From Trogon surrucura (taxonomy: Eukaryota > Chordata > Aves > Trogoniformes > Trogonidae): a stretch of 64,000 nucleotides of DNA. Below the pieces are notes generated by a model that had not been told where the DNA came from, searched no databases, and saw only the letters and a program-made list of their open reading frames with translations. Below, one piece after another: positions 1 through 11,270 of this stretch. The stretch lies in assembly GCA_020746105.1 (NCBI GenBank), contig CM036621.1, forward strand, positions 25,501,501 to 25,565,500. The letters run 5' to 3'. The translations under genes were made by a program, and so were the position numbers. Position 1 is the first letter of the stretch. Every line of letters starts with the position of its first letter.

Positions 1-3000
1 ATATATTCTAGTCTCCAATTAATTATCTTTCAGCTGTTTCACACATTTGTTTGCAAAGCTCCAGACAGCTTCAAGTTAAACTTGACTGGGAGAATTCACT
101 TCCCTTCAGGTGGAAAGTGGTTAAGAACAGTAGGAAATGATGGGAAAACCAAAAGAAGTGTCCAAGCATAATATCAGGGAAGTGCTCAGTGAAAGACAGT
201 TTGGAAATGGGAACTCTGTATTGAAAACATGGGGAGGTGCTAGACATCTGGGACCATTTGACATCCAACCTTGGCTGCTATGGCCTGCTTCTCTTCTGAT
301 TTGGGTACAAGAATAAGGATTTTATTAGATTCCTCCATTCTTGTTTTAACTTTTTCCTCCTTTTTTCCTGTTGGAAATGATGTAGCCCTAGATAACAAGA
401 TACAAGTGAACTGTGAAAAAATCCAAAAAAGAAATAGCACATTTCTCTTTTTTCCTCGCTCATATTCTGGTAGTAAATCTTTCATAGCTGTAATCAATAA
501 GGTGAACATTATGTATTACTTGGTATGGGTTTTTGAGGGTGACAAGGCCTACCACATTACAAGAGAGACTAGGACCTTCTTCAGGTCAGAGACAGATCAA
601 GTTTGTTGAAATCCAAGACCACAACTTAAAAATTTGAATTGCCAAAACCCTGCAAATTCCTGTAACAGTCTACCAGCTTAGGAAAAAAAAAAAAATCACA
701 GACTTCGATTGTTTTTTGTAACTCTCCATTCTCTTCACAAATTGTCAGTTAATTGTTTTTATACATCATGTTTTAAAAGGTATAACCTCATACGTAATGC
801 AGACTATCAATAAAGAAGCTATCTATCAGGGACTTCTGCAAATTTAGAGCAAAATTCTTGTGAAAAACAAAGGAATCAATTAAATCACGTAGCGAAACAG
901 TTTATAAAAAACAGCTTCTGAAAGTCTAGCCTATATTATACCTACACAGGTCAAGTTACCCAATAAGGAGAGAAATGTCTGCATTTGGGCATGTTTCGAA
1001 TCATATATTATGAATCACCTGGAGGGGCAGGAAATAAGAAAAACCATAGTCCTCTTTAAACATGGAACAAAATGTTCCTCTAAAATACCCACAGACCTTT
1101 AGGGTCTGAACACTTAGCTTATAAAGACTGCAGATTAGGCTTTCCTCCCTCCGTTTCATGTCTTCCCAGAACAATCTCTTTCCTTTGGGTTTCCACCAAC
1201 TCTATCCTGCCTGATGTCAAGGTGCATCAGTTTGGCTAGAGCACTCCAATAACTGAAGATAAGACATAATCACAATTCTGGATCTGGGTACTTCAAATCC
1301 ATCAAGCATATATATTAAGATCTATGAAGATGAGAAAAATATTATTACACTTTTAGAAACACGTATTTAGCATTTCTCTAGCAGCAGCAGCAGCACTCTG
1401 GGTTGCACTAAGTAGCTGGAGGAGACATGGTAACAACTCTGGGCAGTAAAAAAAAATTCCCATAGCTCATGTATCAAAGCTTACATAAACACTGTAAAAG
1501 TCCAGATAGATTTTTTTTTTTATCTTCTGATGTCACTACTAAAATAGATGAGGTTTATGTGGTTTTGCTATAGTGTAAATTCAGTTTAGTAAAGATAAGG
1601 ATAACATTGAAGAGAACAACATAGAATTATTTACATTTAAAAAATATTATTTTTAGTTTAAAGTCACTTGGGTTAGGAAAATAGCCATCATGGTTGTTGG
1701 CTTTATACAGAGGTCAACTGAGTAGAAAAGAACTAAAAATGCTGGCCTACACTCTTCAATCATTACATACTTTTAAAAAGGTTTCTAAAACCCTGCTGAG
1801 GTAAACCATTGCTCTAAATTCTTGAAAAACTCTTTCGTCTGTTCACAGAGTTTATGAAAACTACTTAATTGTTAGATCGAGCCAAGTCCTCTAACACTTT
1901 AATGTGTACAATAGGTACAGCATGACTGTAAACATCAACAGTGTCTCTGAGATCTGAAGTCAAAGGACTCTCTAAGAATTATGGTAATTGTAACAAATAC
2001 TGATATGGTACCACAGAAAATCTTATTCAGGAAAACACATACAGAAACATGTTTAATGAACTCGCTCTATATATTACTGTGCCAAATAACACTGACTTCC
2101 TCCCCAGTCATAATAACGACTCTCAAGCTATAGATTGCCTTCTTTACATATAAAATCCAAATACCCAGTGGAAAGACTAAGAGCAGGTGGGGAGGGATTG
2201 CTATTCTACTCTGGACTAGTGCAAAGATGTAAAAAGATTGATCCCCTTCTCACACTATTGGCAACACATAAATTAACAGACGATAGACAATCAACACTAG
2301 ATCACTACCTATTCTTCTTAAACTCTGTCATTGATATCGTATATATATATGATTTTGAAATATATTTTCTCCTCTGACTTTCTGGTCAAATTGTGGATCT
2401 ATGTATTTGTCTGAACACAGGGACTTGAGTTTCTCCTTCTCTCTGTTTCTGTTGGCCTCTGACAGCTTTGTATGCCACATACGGAGTGTTTCAAGGCTTA
2501 TCTTTTTTCTTTTGCATCCACCATACTCTCTGTCCAACCTTCACCTCTCCTTGTAATGCCATTTCAGACGCATGGATTTAAGGACTTTATTTCTGTCTCT
2601 AATGTGTTTCTACATTAGTTCCTTCAAACTGACTCTGAATTTACATTAGAGAACCGCTTGAGAGTTTTATCACATTCCTGTCATGATTCCTTCCTCATGT
2701 TTTATGGGATCTATTTCAGACTCCTGAAGTTCAGGTGGTCTCCCTTTGTGTTAAAAGATATCAGTCCGCTGAAACAGATTAAGGTCTGCATAGAACATAC
2801 TCCATTCTATCGGCATTTGATGTAAAAACCTACATCAGACAGTGAGTGGGGGTTGAAAAAGATCTGACAGCTGGCATGAGTGGGAGTAAGCAGTCTAAGG
2901 ACAGTGTGCAAAACGCAGCAATGAATGACGCTTCCATTTTTATCAAAAACTGACCCTGGGTTTGCTAAAGAATCTGATCTGCTGCTTAAAATTCTAATTC

Positions 3001-5765
3001 TAATCTGCAGTTCTTTCTTATTGCTACTTCCACCACAGATATGAATTGAAATTCAGTACAAATAGAGCTCATTAATATCTGGAAAAGGAGGGCAAGTTAC
3101 CACCTTAAAGGATTTTACTGTTCCTCCTCTTTTTGACTGAGGTCTGAATCTGATTTAGAGCTGAGTGGGTGTGAATCTTCTTGGCTTTACTTGTGTTTGG
3201 TGGTTGCCCACAGAATGCATAAGGCATATATACATGAAACATATACGCATGTATGTGTACACACACATATACACCTAGAGAAAAGCAAGTATGTATTCCA
3301 TGCTGCAAAGCATAGTTTAATATAAATCCTCAGTGGAAAGAAGAGGAAAAACATTAGGATTTTTTTTCTATTTCATACATTGACTCTTTAGGTATCATAA
3401 CATATATATTGATATTAGAGATCTATTAAATGAACTTGCTGTATGGGAAAAAAAAACCTGCTAAGTATTTACGCATTATATAGGATCTGAGACTCTGAGG
3501 TGCCAATAAAACCTTCATTTTATATTTGAGGGAAAGTTTGCAGAGAAAATACTTGGTTCTGTATCTGTGATTCACATAGATAACTAATTAAGGAAAGAAC
3601 ATTTTATAGTTCAAAACATTAACACTATTACGATAAGTAGACATCAAAATTATTAGCCTATTACTACAAGGTCCTCCTCATGCCATTTCATGTTGCTTTA
3701 AAAGGATCTTTAGTTATTGTCTCTAACAAATAGATTTGTGAAACTCTGAGTTAGGAGGATAAGTGGTAAAAGACAGCAGGTAATCTACAAGATGACCACT
3801 GGGGGTCATTCATTTTACACAAATAGTCCAGTAAAGTTTTTAATGATTTTGAGTAGGAATAATATTGTTCATAGAATTAATTACTTCTAAAGAGAAGAAC
3901 ACTCAGAGATTAATACCCAAATATTAACCACTTGTGTTCTCTAATTTTAAATAGTAAGTGGGAAAAATTAATACTACACTGTAAAAAGAGCTAGCCAGAA
4001 TAATATCAAGAAACTGAAAAAGAGACCAAAAAAAACCAAAACCGAAAACCAAACCAAAACATCTTTTCCAGAATTTTCACTATTTTTTTTTAAGGGGACA
4101 GACAGGAAATTGTAACTGTTCTGACATAGATTATGAAAAATGAAACCCTGTGAACTCTGATTTACCTTGTATGATTTACTTGTGCTTTTATCACATTGTC
4201 TGCAGTCCTTCCAAGCACTACATAGAAGGCTCAGTTAACACAGAGCTGAATGCTAACACTGAGAGAAAAACAAGCATTTGGTTCATGAAATTGTATGTGG
4301 TAAAGAAACCCCAATATAGTCCTTACAAAGCATAAAACCTCTATACTTGCTTGCCAGTCACGTGTAAATATGACGTTAAAATGAAGTTGCACTTTAAAAA
4401 TAAACAAATTCACCAAAGGTTCAAAAGACTTAAAGTAAGGAAATAAACAGTAGGTACCTGTACCTCACATGTCACATCCATACTTTTTAGAACTTTGGGA
4501 AATAGCTCATTTTATCTTATGTAGAAGCTTTAATCATATGCATATTTATATGTATTCAAAGTTAAGAAAATGAGGCATGCAAAAACTCTGAGGTTTTTTT
4601 CAGTAAGAAGATACTAGTTAATTCACAATAAATGACAACGTATTTTCTCCAATGAAACACTTAGTTCTGCACCTATAAACAGTATCTGTACATGCAAACA
4701 GAACACTAGACATACATTTTAAAATTTTTAATTTAAAAACTTAAAAAATCTGTCCAGCATAATATTGTCACTGAATAATTTGGCTGCTAATTTCTGATCA
4801 AGAAATCACATGCTTACAGAGAAAGACCAGGTCTCCAGTTTATAGTCTGACTCACTACTAGCTCCAGTTTACTACTCCTCATTCTTTCCCGTGCATACCT
4901 ACTCTCTTTTCCTCTTATTAAGAGGACATATACAAACTCACCATTAAGGTAATAATATGCTCAAAAAAATTCACACCTATAAAGCAATAGAGCCTATTAA
5001 CTATTCTAACAGATTTATTAATATATGAGCAGAATAAACCTAACAGTGACAAAACCGCAAACCCCAGTCCAACCAACTATATACATCCCACGGCTTTAAG
5101 ACTACTCCTCCTCTCTCTCTCAACATTTCAAAATCACTTTTGCTACAGATTATATTTTCTGAGTCATTTGCAAGCCCTGAAATCTCATCAGGCATTATAG
5201 ACTTGGCGAGGTAACTTTATCCTTTGCCAAAAGAGGAGGAAGCTCATCCAGTAATACACCCAGTAATCAAATGTGAGTATTGTGTAGTGGGAAGAATCAC
5301 TCCCCCTCTTTCTTCACATTTCCTGGTGTGTTCATTTTCATTGTTTTTAGTCAACCAAGGTGAGTTGTTCATTTTAGAAGTGAATATATCTTACTGGCTT
5401 CAGGATCAGATAATTTCCAGTGTGGAGGGAAAAAAAAAGATCAACGTATACCTTCTGTATAAATAACAGAAATCATTCCAACAACGCAAATGCCTCTTGT
5501 GCTCTTTGTTTAGCGATAACAATTAATGCCTCAGCAACTTTAGCTATGTAATAATTTGTACATGAATGCATTAGAATCACAAAACAAACCACTACGTACA
5601 CCTTTTTGACCTTCAAGTTATCACTAAGCCTTCTTGAACTCTTGTCCTGAAATTGTATCATGATCTGTCAATTTTTGAAAAAATCAAGGTCATGAGGGAC
5701 AAGAATATGAACTGCACTGAGAACAAGTGAAAAAGCAGTACCTCAGAGAATTAGCTGTGTGATCG
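1..5765. other. Intronic stretch, no gene seen
   Basis: AT-rich sequence without recognisable coding or RNA genes. Small simple repeats occur: a run of GCA/CAG triplets at about 1380-1395, an alternating TA/TG/CA tract at about 3228-3275, and an A/C-rich low-complexity run at about 4020-4060. The open frames here have no recognisable domains and I treat them as chance. Confidence 0.6.
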
Positions 5766-6098
5766 GTGATTTACAGTGACGGGTGGGCAATTGTAGACCC
5801 TGACAAAATGCCACGTCAGCCACCTACGTTGTGGAAGTTTTTAGAAGTGCACCACCAGTGTGCAGGCACACATTGTCAACAGTGCTCTGGTAAAGAAAGT
5901 CCCTTTCATACCCTAGTGGCCCACATTGCTGCCACGGAAAATATGGCTAAGGAATCCAAGAATCTGAGAAGCTGTCCGAGAAGGAGAACAGATGCTATTC
6001 TTTCCCTGAGTGGATTCACACTGAAGCCATTAGGAGAAAATGCTTCCCTACAAGATTGGCTAAAAAGAAATCCGTACCTGCCAAGATATTCTTTATAA
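5766..6098 (+). other. Unrecognised 110-codon open frame, GC-richer than its surroundings
   Basis: This plus-strand frame lies antisense to KCNMA1 and is noticeably richer in G and C than the AT-rich flanks. The predicted peptide is Cys/His-rich in its middle (residues about 30-42 contain HHQC, GTHC, QQC), then basic, and ends in a normal-looking hydrophilic C-terminus. I do not recognise the family. A TTTACAG just upstream (about 5770-5776) resembles a splice acceptor, but no convincing donor was found. It could be a chance frame, a decayed exon, or a fragment of an old mobile element or processed pseudogene. Confidence 0.25.
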
Positions 6099-6855
6099 AG
6101 TGAAAACTACCTGAAGCAAAGTTTGGTAAAGAAATTAGCATTAGAAAGGAAGAGTGCCAGGTTGTTTATTCTCAGTTTTTAAGTTAAATACACAACTGGC
6201 CCCAAAGCTTATCATAGTGTAAATCTGATTACACTTAAAGTACTTCAGAAAGAAGGATCTAACTGTAAGATCTAACTACATGCTGTTGAGTAGCTAGTTA
6301 AATGACACCTACTATTCTGGGACTCTTCAGTATACCGAAATGGCCTAGCCAACGCCATTTTTCAACTATCCTAGGAAGCTCACCTTCAGTAAATGACACC
6401 TTTTCCTCTTTCGCATAGATCAGCGTATCAGTCAGTGACAACAGAAGAAACTTCATTGCAAAAGTTTTGACTTTTGTGGTTACAAGCTTAAAAAAAAAAG
6501 CTGAATTCTGTCACTTGTGGAGCATAGAGTTGTTGCCAGTCTGAAAAAAAATTCTATTGCAGAGAAAAAGGACAAGCAGGAAAATATCATACCAAGCCAA
6601 TAAAATAAATTAACTTGCTACAAACTTTCTGGATTCTGTATTAGAAATACACGACTTCTTATAAAACAGCAGTCGAGGGTGGCTAGATTCTGCTGTGAGC
6701 AGCAACAGTTTCCCCGAACCTAATACCAAGATGGGAATCCTGCCCAATGAGAGTTGGCACACTAACCAGATGTCTAACGCTGCAGCTTGGACCTGGTTTA
6801 AAGTCCACAGAAGGATTTGTATTACTGGAACTCAAAGCTCACCTTCAGCCATCTC
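6099..6855. other. Intronic stretch, no gene seen
   Basis: AT-rich DNA between the unrecognised frame at 5766-6098 and the 3' tail of the long CR1. No motif, RNA gene or repeat was recognised. Confidence 0.6.
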
Positions 6856-6942
6856 AGAGAATCATAGAATCATAGAATGTTAGGGATTGGAAGGGACCTC
6901 GAAAGATCATCAAGTCCAATCCCCCTGCCAGAGCAGGAATGC

Positions 6943-9828
6943 CTAGATTATGCTACACAGGAACGTGTCCAGGCAGGTCTTGAATGTCTCCAGAGAAGGA
7001 GACTCCACAGCCTCTCTGGACAGCCTGTTCCAGGGCTCCGTCACCCTCACTGAGAAGAAGTTTCTTCTCGAGTTTAAGCGGAACCTCTTATGTTCCAGTT
7101 TCAGCCCATTACCCCTTGTCCTATCAGCGGTTGTCACCGAGAAGAGCCTGGCTCCATCCTCATGACACTCACCCTTGATATATTTGTAAACATTAATGAG
7201 GTCACACCTCAGCCTCCTCTTCTCCAAACTAAAGAGCCCCAGCTCCCTCAGCCTTTCCTCATAAGGGAGGTGCTCCACTCCCTTAATCATCCTAGCTGCC
7301 CTGTGCTGGACTCTCTCCAGCAGTTCCCTGTCTTTCTTGAACTGAGGGGCCCAGAACTGGACACAGTATTCCAGATGGGGTCTCACCAGGGCAGAGTAGA
7401 GGGGAAGGAGAACCTCTCTCGACCTACTAACCACCCCCCTTCTAATACACCCCAGGATGCCATTGGCCTTCCTGGCCACAAGGGCACACTGCTGGCTCAT
7501 GGTCATCCTGCTGTCCACCAAGACTCCCAGGTCCCTTTCCCCGACACTGCTCTCTAATAAGTCATTCCCCAACTTATACTGGAACCTGGGGTTGTTCCTA
7601 CCCAGATGCAAGACTCTACATTTACCCTTGTTATATTTCATTAAATTTTTCCCCGCCCAACACTCCAGCCTGTCCAGGTCTTGCTGGATGGCAGCACAGC
7701 CTTCTGGTGTGTCAGCCACTCCTCCCAGCTTGGTATCATCAGCAAACTTGCTGATAGTACTCTCTAGTCCCTCATCCAAGTCATCGATGAATATATTGAA
7801 TAATACTGGTCCCAGTACCGACCCTTGAGGCACTCCACTGGATAAAGGCCTCCAACCAGACTCTGCCCCATTGACCACAACTCTTTGGCTTCTTTCCCTC
7901 AGCCAGTTCACAGTCCACCTCACTACCCGAGAGTCTAGACCACACTTCCCCAGTTTAGCAGCAAGGATGCTGTGGGAGACTGTGTCAAATGCTTTACTGA
8001 AGTCAAGGTAGACCACATCCACCGCTCTGCCATCACCTATCCACCTTGTTATATCCTCGTAAAAGGCTATGAGGTTAGTCAAGCACGACTTCCCCTTGGT
8101 GAAGCCATGTTGACTGTCTCTAATGACCCTCTTATCCCTGATATGCCTTGAGATGGCACCAAGGATAAGTCGTTCCATCACTTTCCCAGGGATGGAGGTG
8201 AGGCTGACCGGTCTATAGTTACCTGGGTCCTCCTTCTTGCCCTTTTTGAAGACTGGAGTGACATTTGCTTCCCTCCAGTCCTCAGGCACCTCTCCCGTCT
8301 CCCAAGACTTGGCAAAGATGATGGAGAGTGGTCTAGCAATGACATCAGCCAGCTCCCTCAGCACCCGTGGATGCATCCCGTCTGGACCCATGGATTTATG
8401 GATATCCAGATTGCTTAATTGGTCCCTAACCCAGTCCTCATCGACTAAAGCAAACTCCTCCACTGCCCTGACTTCCTCTGGGGCCTCAGGGGAACGGGGC
8501 TCCTCAGGACAGCCTCTGGCAGAGTAGACAGAGACAAAGAAGGCATTCAGTAACTCTGCCTTCTCTGTATCTTCTGTCACCAAGGCACCCACCTCATTCA
8601 TCAGTGGGCCTACGTTGCCTCTGGTGTTAGTTTTATCTGCCACATATTTGAAAAAGCTCTTCCTGTTGTCCTTGTCCCCTCTCGCCAGGTTCAATTCTAG
8701 GGAGGCCTTTGCTTTCCTAGTTGCCTCCCTACATCCTTGGACAACAGCCTTATATTCTTCCCAAGTGGCCAGCTCTGCCTTCCAAAATCTGTAAATTCTC
8801 CTCTTGCCCTTGAGCTTACCCAGCAGATCCCTGTTTAGCCACGCAGGTCTCCTGGCTCCCTTCCTTGACTTCCTACGTGTCGGGATGCTCTGATCTTGAG
8901 CACGGTAGAAGCAGTCCCTGAACGCTAACCAACTATCTTGGGCCCCTTTGCCTTCAAACAGCCTTGCCCATGGGATTTTCTTGAGTAATTGCTTGAAAAA
9001 TCCAAAGTTTGCCTTGGCAAAGTCCAGGGTTGAAATTCTGCTTGCTATTTTGTTTCTGCTACATGAGATCCTGAAGTCCACCATTTCATGGTCAGTGCAG
9101 CCAAGGCAGCCCTCAACCTTTACTGCTTCAACCAGATCCTCCTTGTTAGCGAGGATGAGGTCCAGCAGTGCTCCTCTCCTAGTCGGCTCCTCCACCATTT
9201 GCATCAGAAAATTATCATCGATGCACTGGAGGAACCTCCTGGACTGTGGCTGGCTGGCTGAATTGTCCTTCCAGCAAATATCAGGGAAGTTAAAATCCCC
9301 CACGACAACCAGGGCCTGTGATTGTGAGACCGCTCTCAGCTGCCTGTAGAAGGCCTCATCAACTTCCTCACCCTGATCTGGTGGCCTGTAATAGACACCC
9401 ACAACAGTATCTCTCCTGCCAGCCTGCCCCTTAATTCTAACCCATACACTCTCAACTTGCTCCTCATCCATGCCTGGATGGTATTCAGGACATTGTAGTT
9501 GCTCTTTCACGTAAAGAGCGACTCCACCACCTCGCCTGGCTGGCCTGTCTTTCCGGAAAAGGACATAGCCACCCATGACCACATTCCAGTCATGCGAGCT
9601 GTCCCACCATGTCTCTGTAATTGCCACCAGATCATAATCTCCTGCCCGAACCCAGGTTTCTAGCTCCTCCTGCTTATTCCCCATGCTGCGTGCATTGGTG
9701 TATAAGCATTTCAGGGAGCAAGCTGAGCACACTGATCTCACCCTAGGGGGATGGGAGGCCACCCGGTCCTCATAATTTCTAGAACACTGCCCCGCTGCAA
9801 TCCCAGCTATAACCCCATCCCCCTTCAT
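6943..9828 (-). CDS. CR1 ORF2: APE-type endonuclease and reverse transcriptase, open frame intact
   Basis: ORF2 nicks target DNA and copies the element RNA by target-primed reverse transcription. From ATG 9828 the frame runs 961 codons to TAG at 6945-6943 with no stop or frameshift. Endonuclease (about 40-255): N45 in TNARS, E72 in ITETWW, the YYRPP block at 146-150, D178 and N180 in GDFN, D223 in LLDLILAN, and D246-H247. The residue before that pair is Thr where Ser is usual (SDH). Reverse transcriptase (about 475-745): D609 in VVYLDF (motif A), the SGVPQGS block at 664-670, and FADD at 695-698 (catalytic Asp pair). A C-terminal CR1-specific region follows to residue 961. Compared with younger copies in this window it has private changes such as Cys875 for Gly and Ser937 for Pro. 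It is in frame with ORF1 because of the upstream slip. Whether it is still active cannot be told from sequence alone. Confidence 0.92.
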   Translation of the reverse strand: MKGDGVIAGIAAGQCSRNYEDRVASHPPRVRSVCSACSLKCLYTNARSMGNKQEELETWVRAGDYDLVAITETWWDSSHDWNVVMGGYVLFRKDRPARRGGGVALYVKEQLQCPEYHPGMDEEQVESVWVRIKGQAGRRDTVVGVYYRPPDQGEEVDEAFYRQLRAVSQSQALVVVGDFNFPDICWKDNSASQPQSRRFLQCIDDNFLMQMVEEPTRRGALLDLILANKEDLVEAVKVEGCLGCTDHEMVDFRISCSRNKIASRISTLDFAKANFGFFKQLLKKIPWARLFEGKGAQDSWLAFRDCFYRAQDQSIPTRRKSRKGARRPAWLNRDLLGKLKGKRRIYRFWKAELATWEEYKAVVQGCREATRKAKASLELNLARGDKDNRKSFFKYVADKTNTRGNVGPLMNEVGALVTEDTEKAELLNAFFVSVYSARGCPEEPRSPEAPEEVRAVEEFALVDEDWVRDQLSNLDIHKSMGPDGMHPRVLRELADVIARPLSIIFAKSWETGEVPEDWREANVTPVFKKGKKEDPGNYRPVSLTSIPGKVMERLILGAISRHIRDKRVIRDSQHGFTKGKSCLTNLIAFYEDITRWIGDGRAVDVVYLDFSKAFDTVSHSILAAKLGKCGLDSRVVRWTVNWLRERSQRVVVNGAESGWRPLSSGVPQGSVLGPVLFNIFIDDLDEGLESTISKFADDTKLGGVADTPEGCAAIQQDLDRLECWAGKNLMKYNKGKCRVLHLGRNNPRFQYKLGNDLLESSVGERDLGVLVDSRMTMSQQCALVARKANGILGCIRRGVVSRSREVLLPLYSALVRPHLEYCVQFWAPQFKKDRELLERVQHRAARMIKGVEHLPYEERLRELGLFSLEKRRLRCDLINVYKYIKGECHEDGARLFSVTTADRTRGNGLKLEHKRFRLNSRRNFFSVRVTEPWNRLSREAVESPSLETFKTCLDTFLCSII

Positions 9829-10899
9829 ATCTAGTTTAAAGAACGCTCTATGAGTCCTGCCAGCTTGTGACCAAGGATCCTTTTTTTCCCTTTGTGTCAT
9901 TTGAACCCCAGCTTGTTTCAGTAGATCAGGTGCCCTGTAGATCTCCCCATGGTTAAAAAATCCAAAGCTAGACCGCTGGCACCACCCCTTCAGCCAAGTA
10001 TTAATCTGCTGCACTTTGTCAAACCTACCACTATTTTTCCTCATAATTGAAGGAATAGAGGCAAACACAACCTGTGCGCCTGATCCTTCTAGCATCTGCC
10101 CCAGTGCCCTAAAGTCCCTTTTGATTGCTTCTGGCCGTCTCTCTACTATCTCATCATTACCGATCTGCATAACCAAAAGCGGGTAATAGTCCGTGGGTTT
10201 GACCAGACCAGGAAGCTTCTTGATAACATCCTTAACTCGGGCCCCAGGGAGGCAGCAGACTTCCCTGTGGGTCAGATCAGGGCGGCAGACAGGGCCCTCT
10301 GTTCTCCTCAAGAGGGAGTCTCCAATTACAATTACCCTCCTTTTTTTCTTAGATGAAGAAATCCTAATGCGTGTATCCGAGTGACTCACCCTAGACAGCC
10401 CTATGGGTGAACCCTCCACTGACTCTTCCTTGGCCTGGCTCTCATTGTCTAGAGCCCCATACCTGTTTTGCAGGGGCAACCGGGCAGGTGAGGGAGGCCG
10501 GGCAGGGATTTTCCCTCCTCTCCTGGCAGGCACCTGCTTCCACTCCTCCCTATCCTTTAGGTCCCCCCCTTTTGCCTGATGGCCAGAGGTGGGGGGATAT
10601 TCAGCTCTTTGCAGAGCTTGCTGCTCGCCATTCAGGACGTGACTCCACCGATCTGTCTCTCTCTCCGACTCCCTAATGCTCCTCAGCCTTTCTACTTCCT
10701 CCTTCAGCTCAGCCTCCAGGCTGAGCAGATCGCTCACCTGGTCACATCGGACACAAGTGTCACTTCCATTACCCTCCATGGCCAGTGCCAGGCTCCAGCA
10801 TTCTCTGCAGCCCGAGGCCTGAACACCCACATGCTTACCTGGGGCCTCTGTCTGGGTGCCCACAGTTTTTCTAACAACCATTGACCTGGTGGCAACCAT
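9829..10899 (-). pseudogene. CR1 ORF1 (zinc-knuckle, coiled coil, SGNH-esterase-like), frameshifted at its 3' end
   Basis: ORF1 of CR1 encodes an RNA-binding and self-associating protein with an esterase-like domain. The best start is ATG at 10899 (A at -3, G at +4); the frame is open upstream to 10941 but only from a GTG. Seen in the protein: a Cys pair C31/C34 and a second pair C49/C52 (a likely zinc-binding module), a charged Leu-rich coiled-coil stretch at about 55-80, a Pro/basic linker, and an SGNH-like block with GDS at 193-195. Near residue 338 the frame shifts in an A7 run (T7 at 9881-9887). One base over, the family-like C-terminus would end at TAG 9833-9831. Because of the shift that stop is bypassed and the frame runs on into ORF2. 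The usual D-G-x-H-L block reads AGVQM, so the expected Asp and His are absent. Confidence 0.85.
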
Positions 10900-11222
10900 A
10901 GTTAGCTCTACAATACAAAGACTCTCCGGAAAGCTATGCACGGAATAGTTTACAGGCCTTTTAAGTACTTGCCTTTTAACAAAGACTTACCCTTTTGTTC
11001 GGTGAACAGGGACTCGTCCCTGCCCTCCCCAAGGCTTCTTATACCCTGAGGGCAGAGTTAACAGCTGATCACCGTGTTTAAAATCGCCGCGCCGCTGAGG
11101 GTGGCTCCGCCCACGCTATCTCGGGTGTCTGCCCTGGAGCTGCCGGTGCGGCCTCAGGTTTGGTTGCTGTAGCCGGCTTAAAAAAAGCCCCCCAAAGCTT
11201 TTTGCCAGCCTTTTTTTTTTTT
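10900..11222 (-). promoter_or_regulatory. CR1 5' UTR and probable internal promoter region
   Basis: On the minus strand this GC-rich leader precedes ORF1. It contains a GC box (GGGCGG in GTGGGCGGAGCC, plus-strand 11104-11115), an AT core TTTTAAAC near 11078-11085, and a TATAAGAAG near 11036-11044. Internal promoters are expected in LINE 5' UTRs. That these particular motifs act as the promoter is inference. Confidence 0.5.
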
Positions 11223-11270
11223 GCTTAGATTCCTTCCCCAGTGCAGTCTTACCTGCTCTGAAGCTAGGCT

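Larger units (their letters stand above)
6856..11270 (-). mobile_element. Nearly full-length CR1 LINE retrotransposon
   Basis: This CR1 non-LTR retrotransposon is about 4.4 kb and lies in the same orientation as KCNMA1. On the minus strand the order is a GC-rich 5' UTR (about 11210 down to 10900), ORF1, ORF2, a 3' UTR of about 65 nt and an octamer tail of ATTCTATG units (about 2.6 copies, 6858-6879). The conserved pre-tail block ending in CTAACATTCTATG is typical of CR1. The length is close to that expected of a full CR1, so the copy appears not or barely 5'-truncated. The exact 5' edge is uncertain: composition changes near an A12 run (T12 on the plus strand, 11211-11222), but some element sequence may extend to about 11290. 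No convincing target-site duplication was seen, which is usual for CR1. Confidence 0.93.

Noticed and set aside
271..609. 112-codon plus-strand frame
   Set aside because: AT-rich, no domain, overlapped by similar-length frames on the other strand, no splice or promoter context. Treated as chance.
6950..10884. Plus-strand open frames of 60-155 codons
   Set aside because: They are antisense shadows of the CR1 coding frame. The same shadow peptides recur opposite the other CR1 copies.
10897..10941. Start of the CR1 frame at 10941
   Set aside because: The codon there is GTG. In a eukaryotic retrotransposon the ATG at 10899, with A at -3 and G at +4, is the more credible start.
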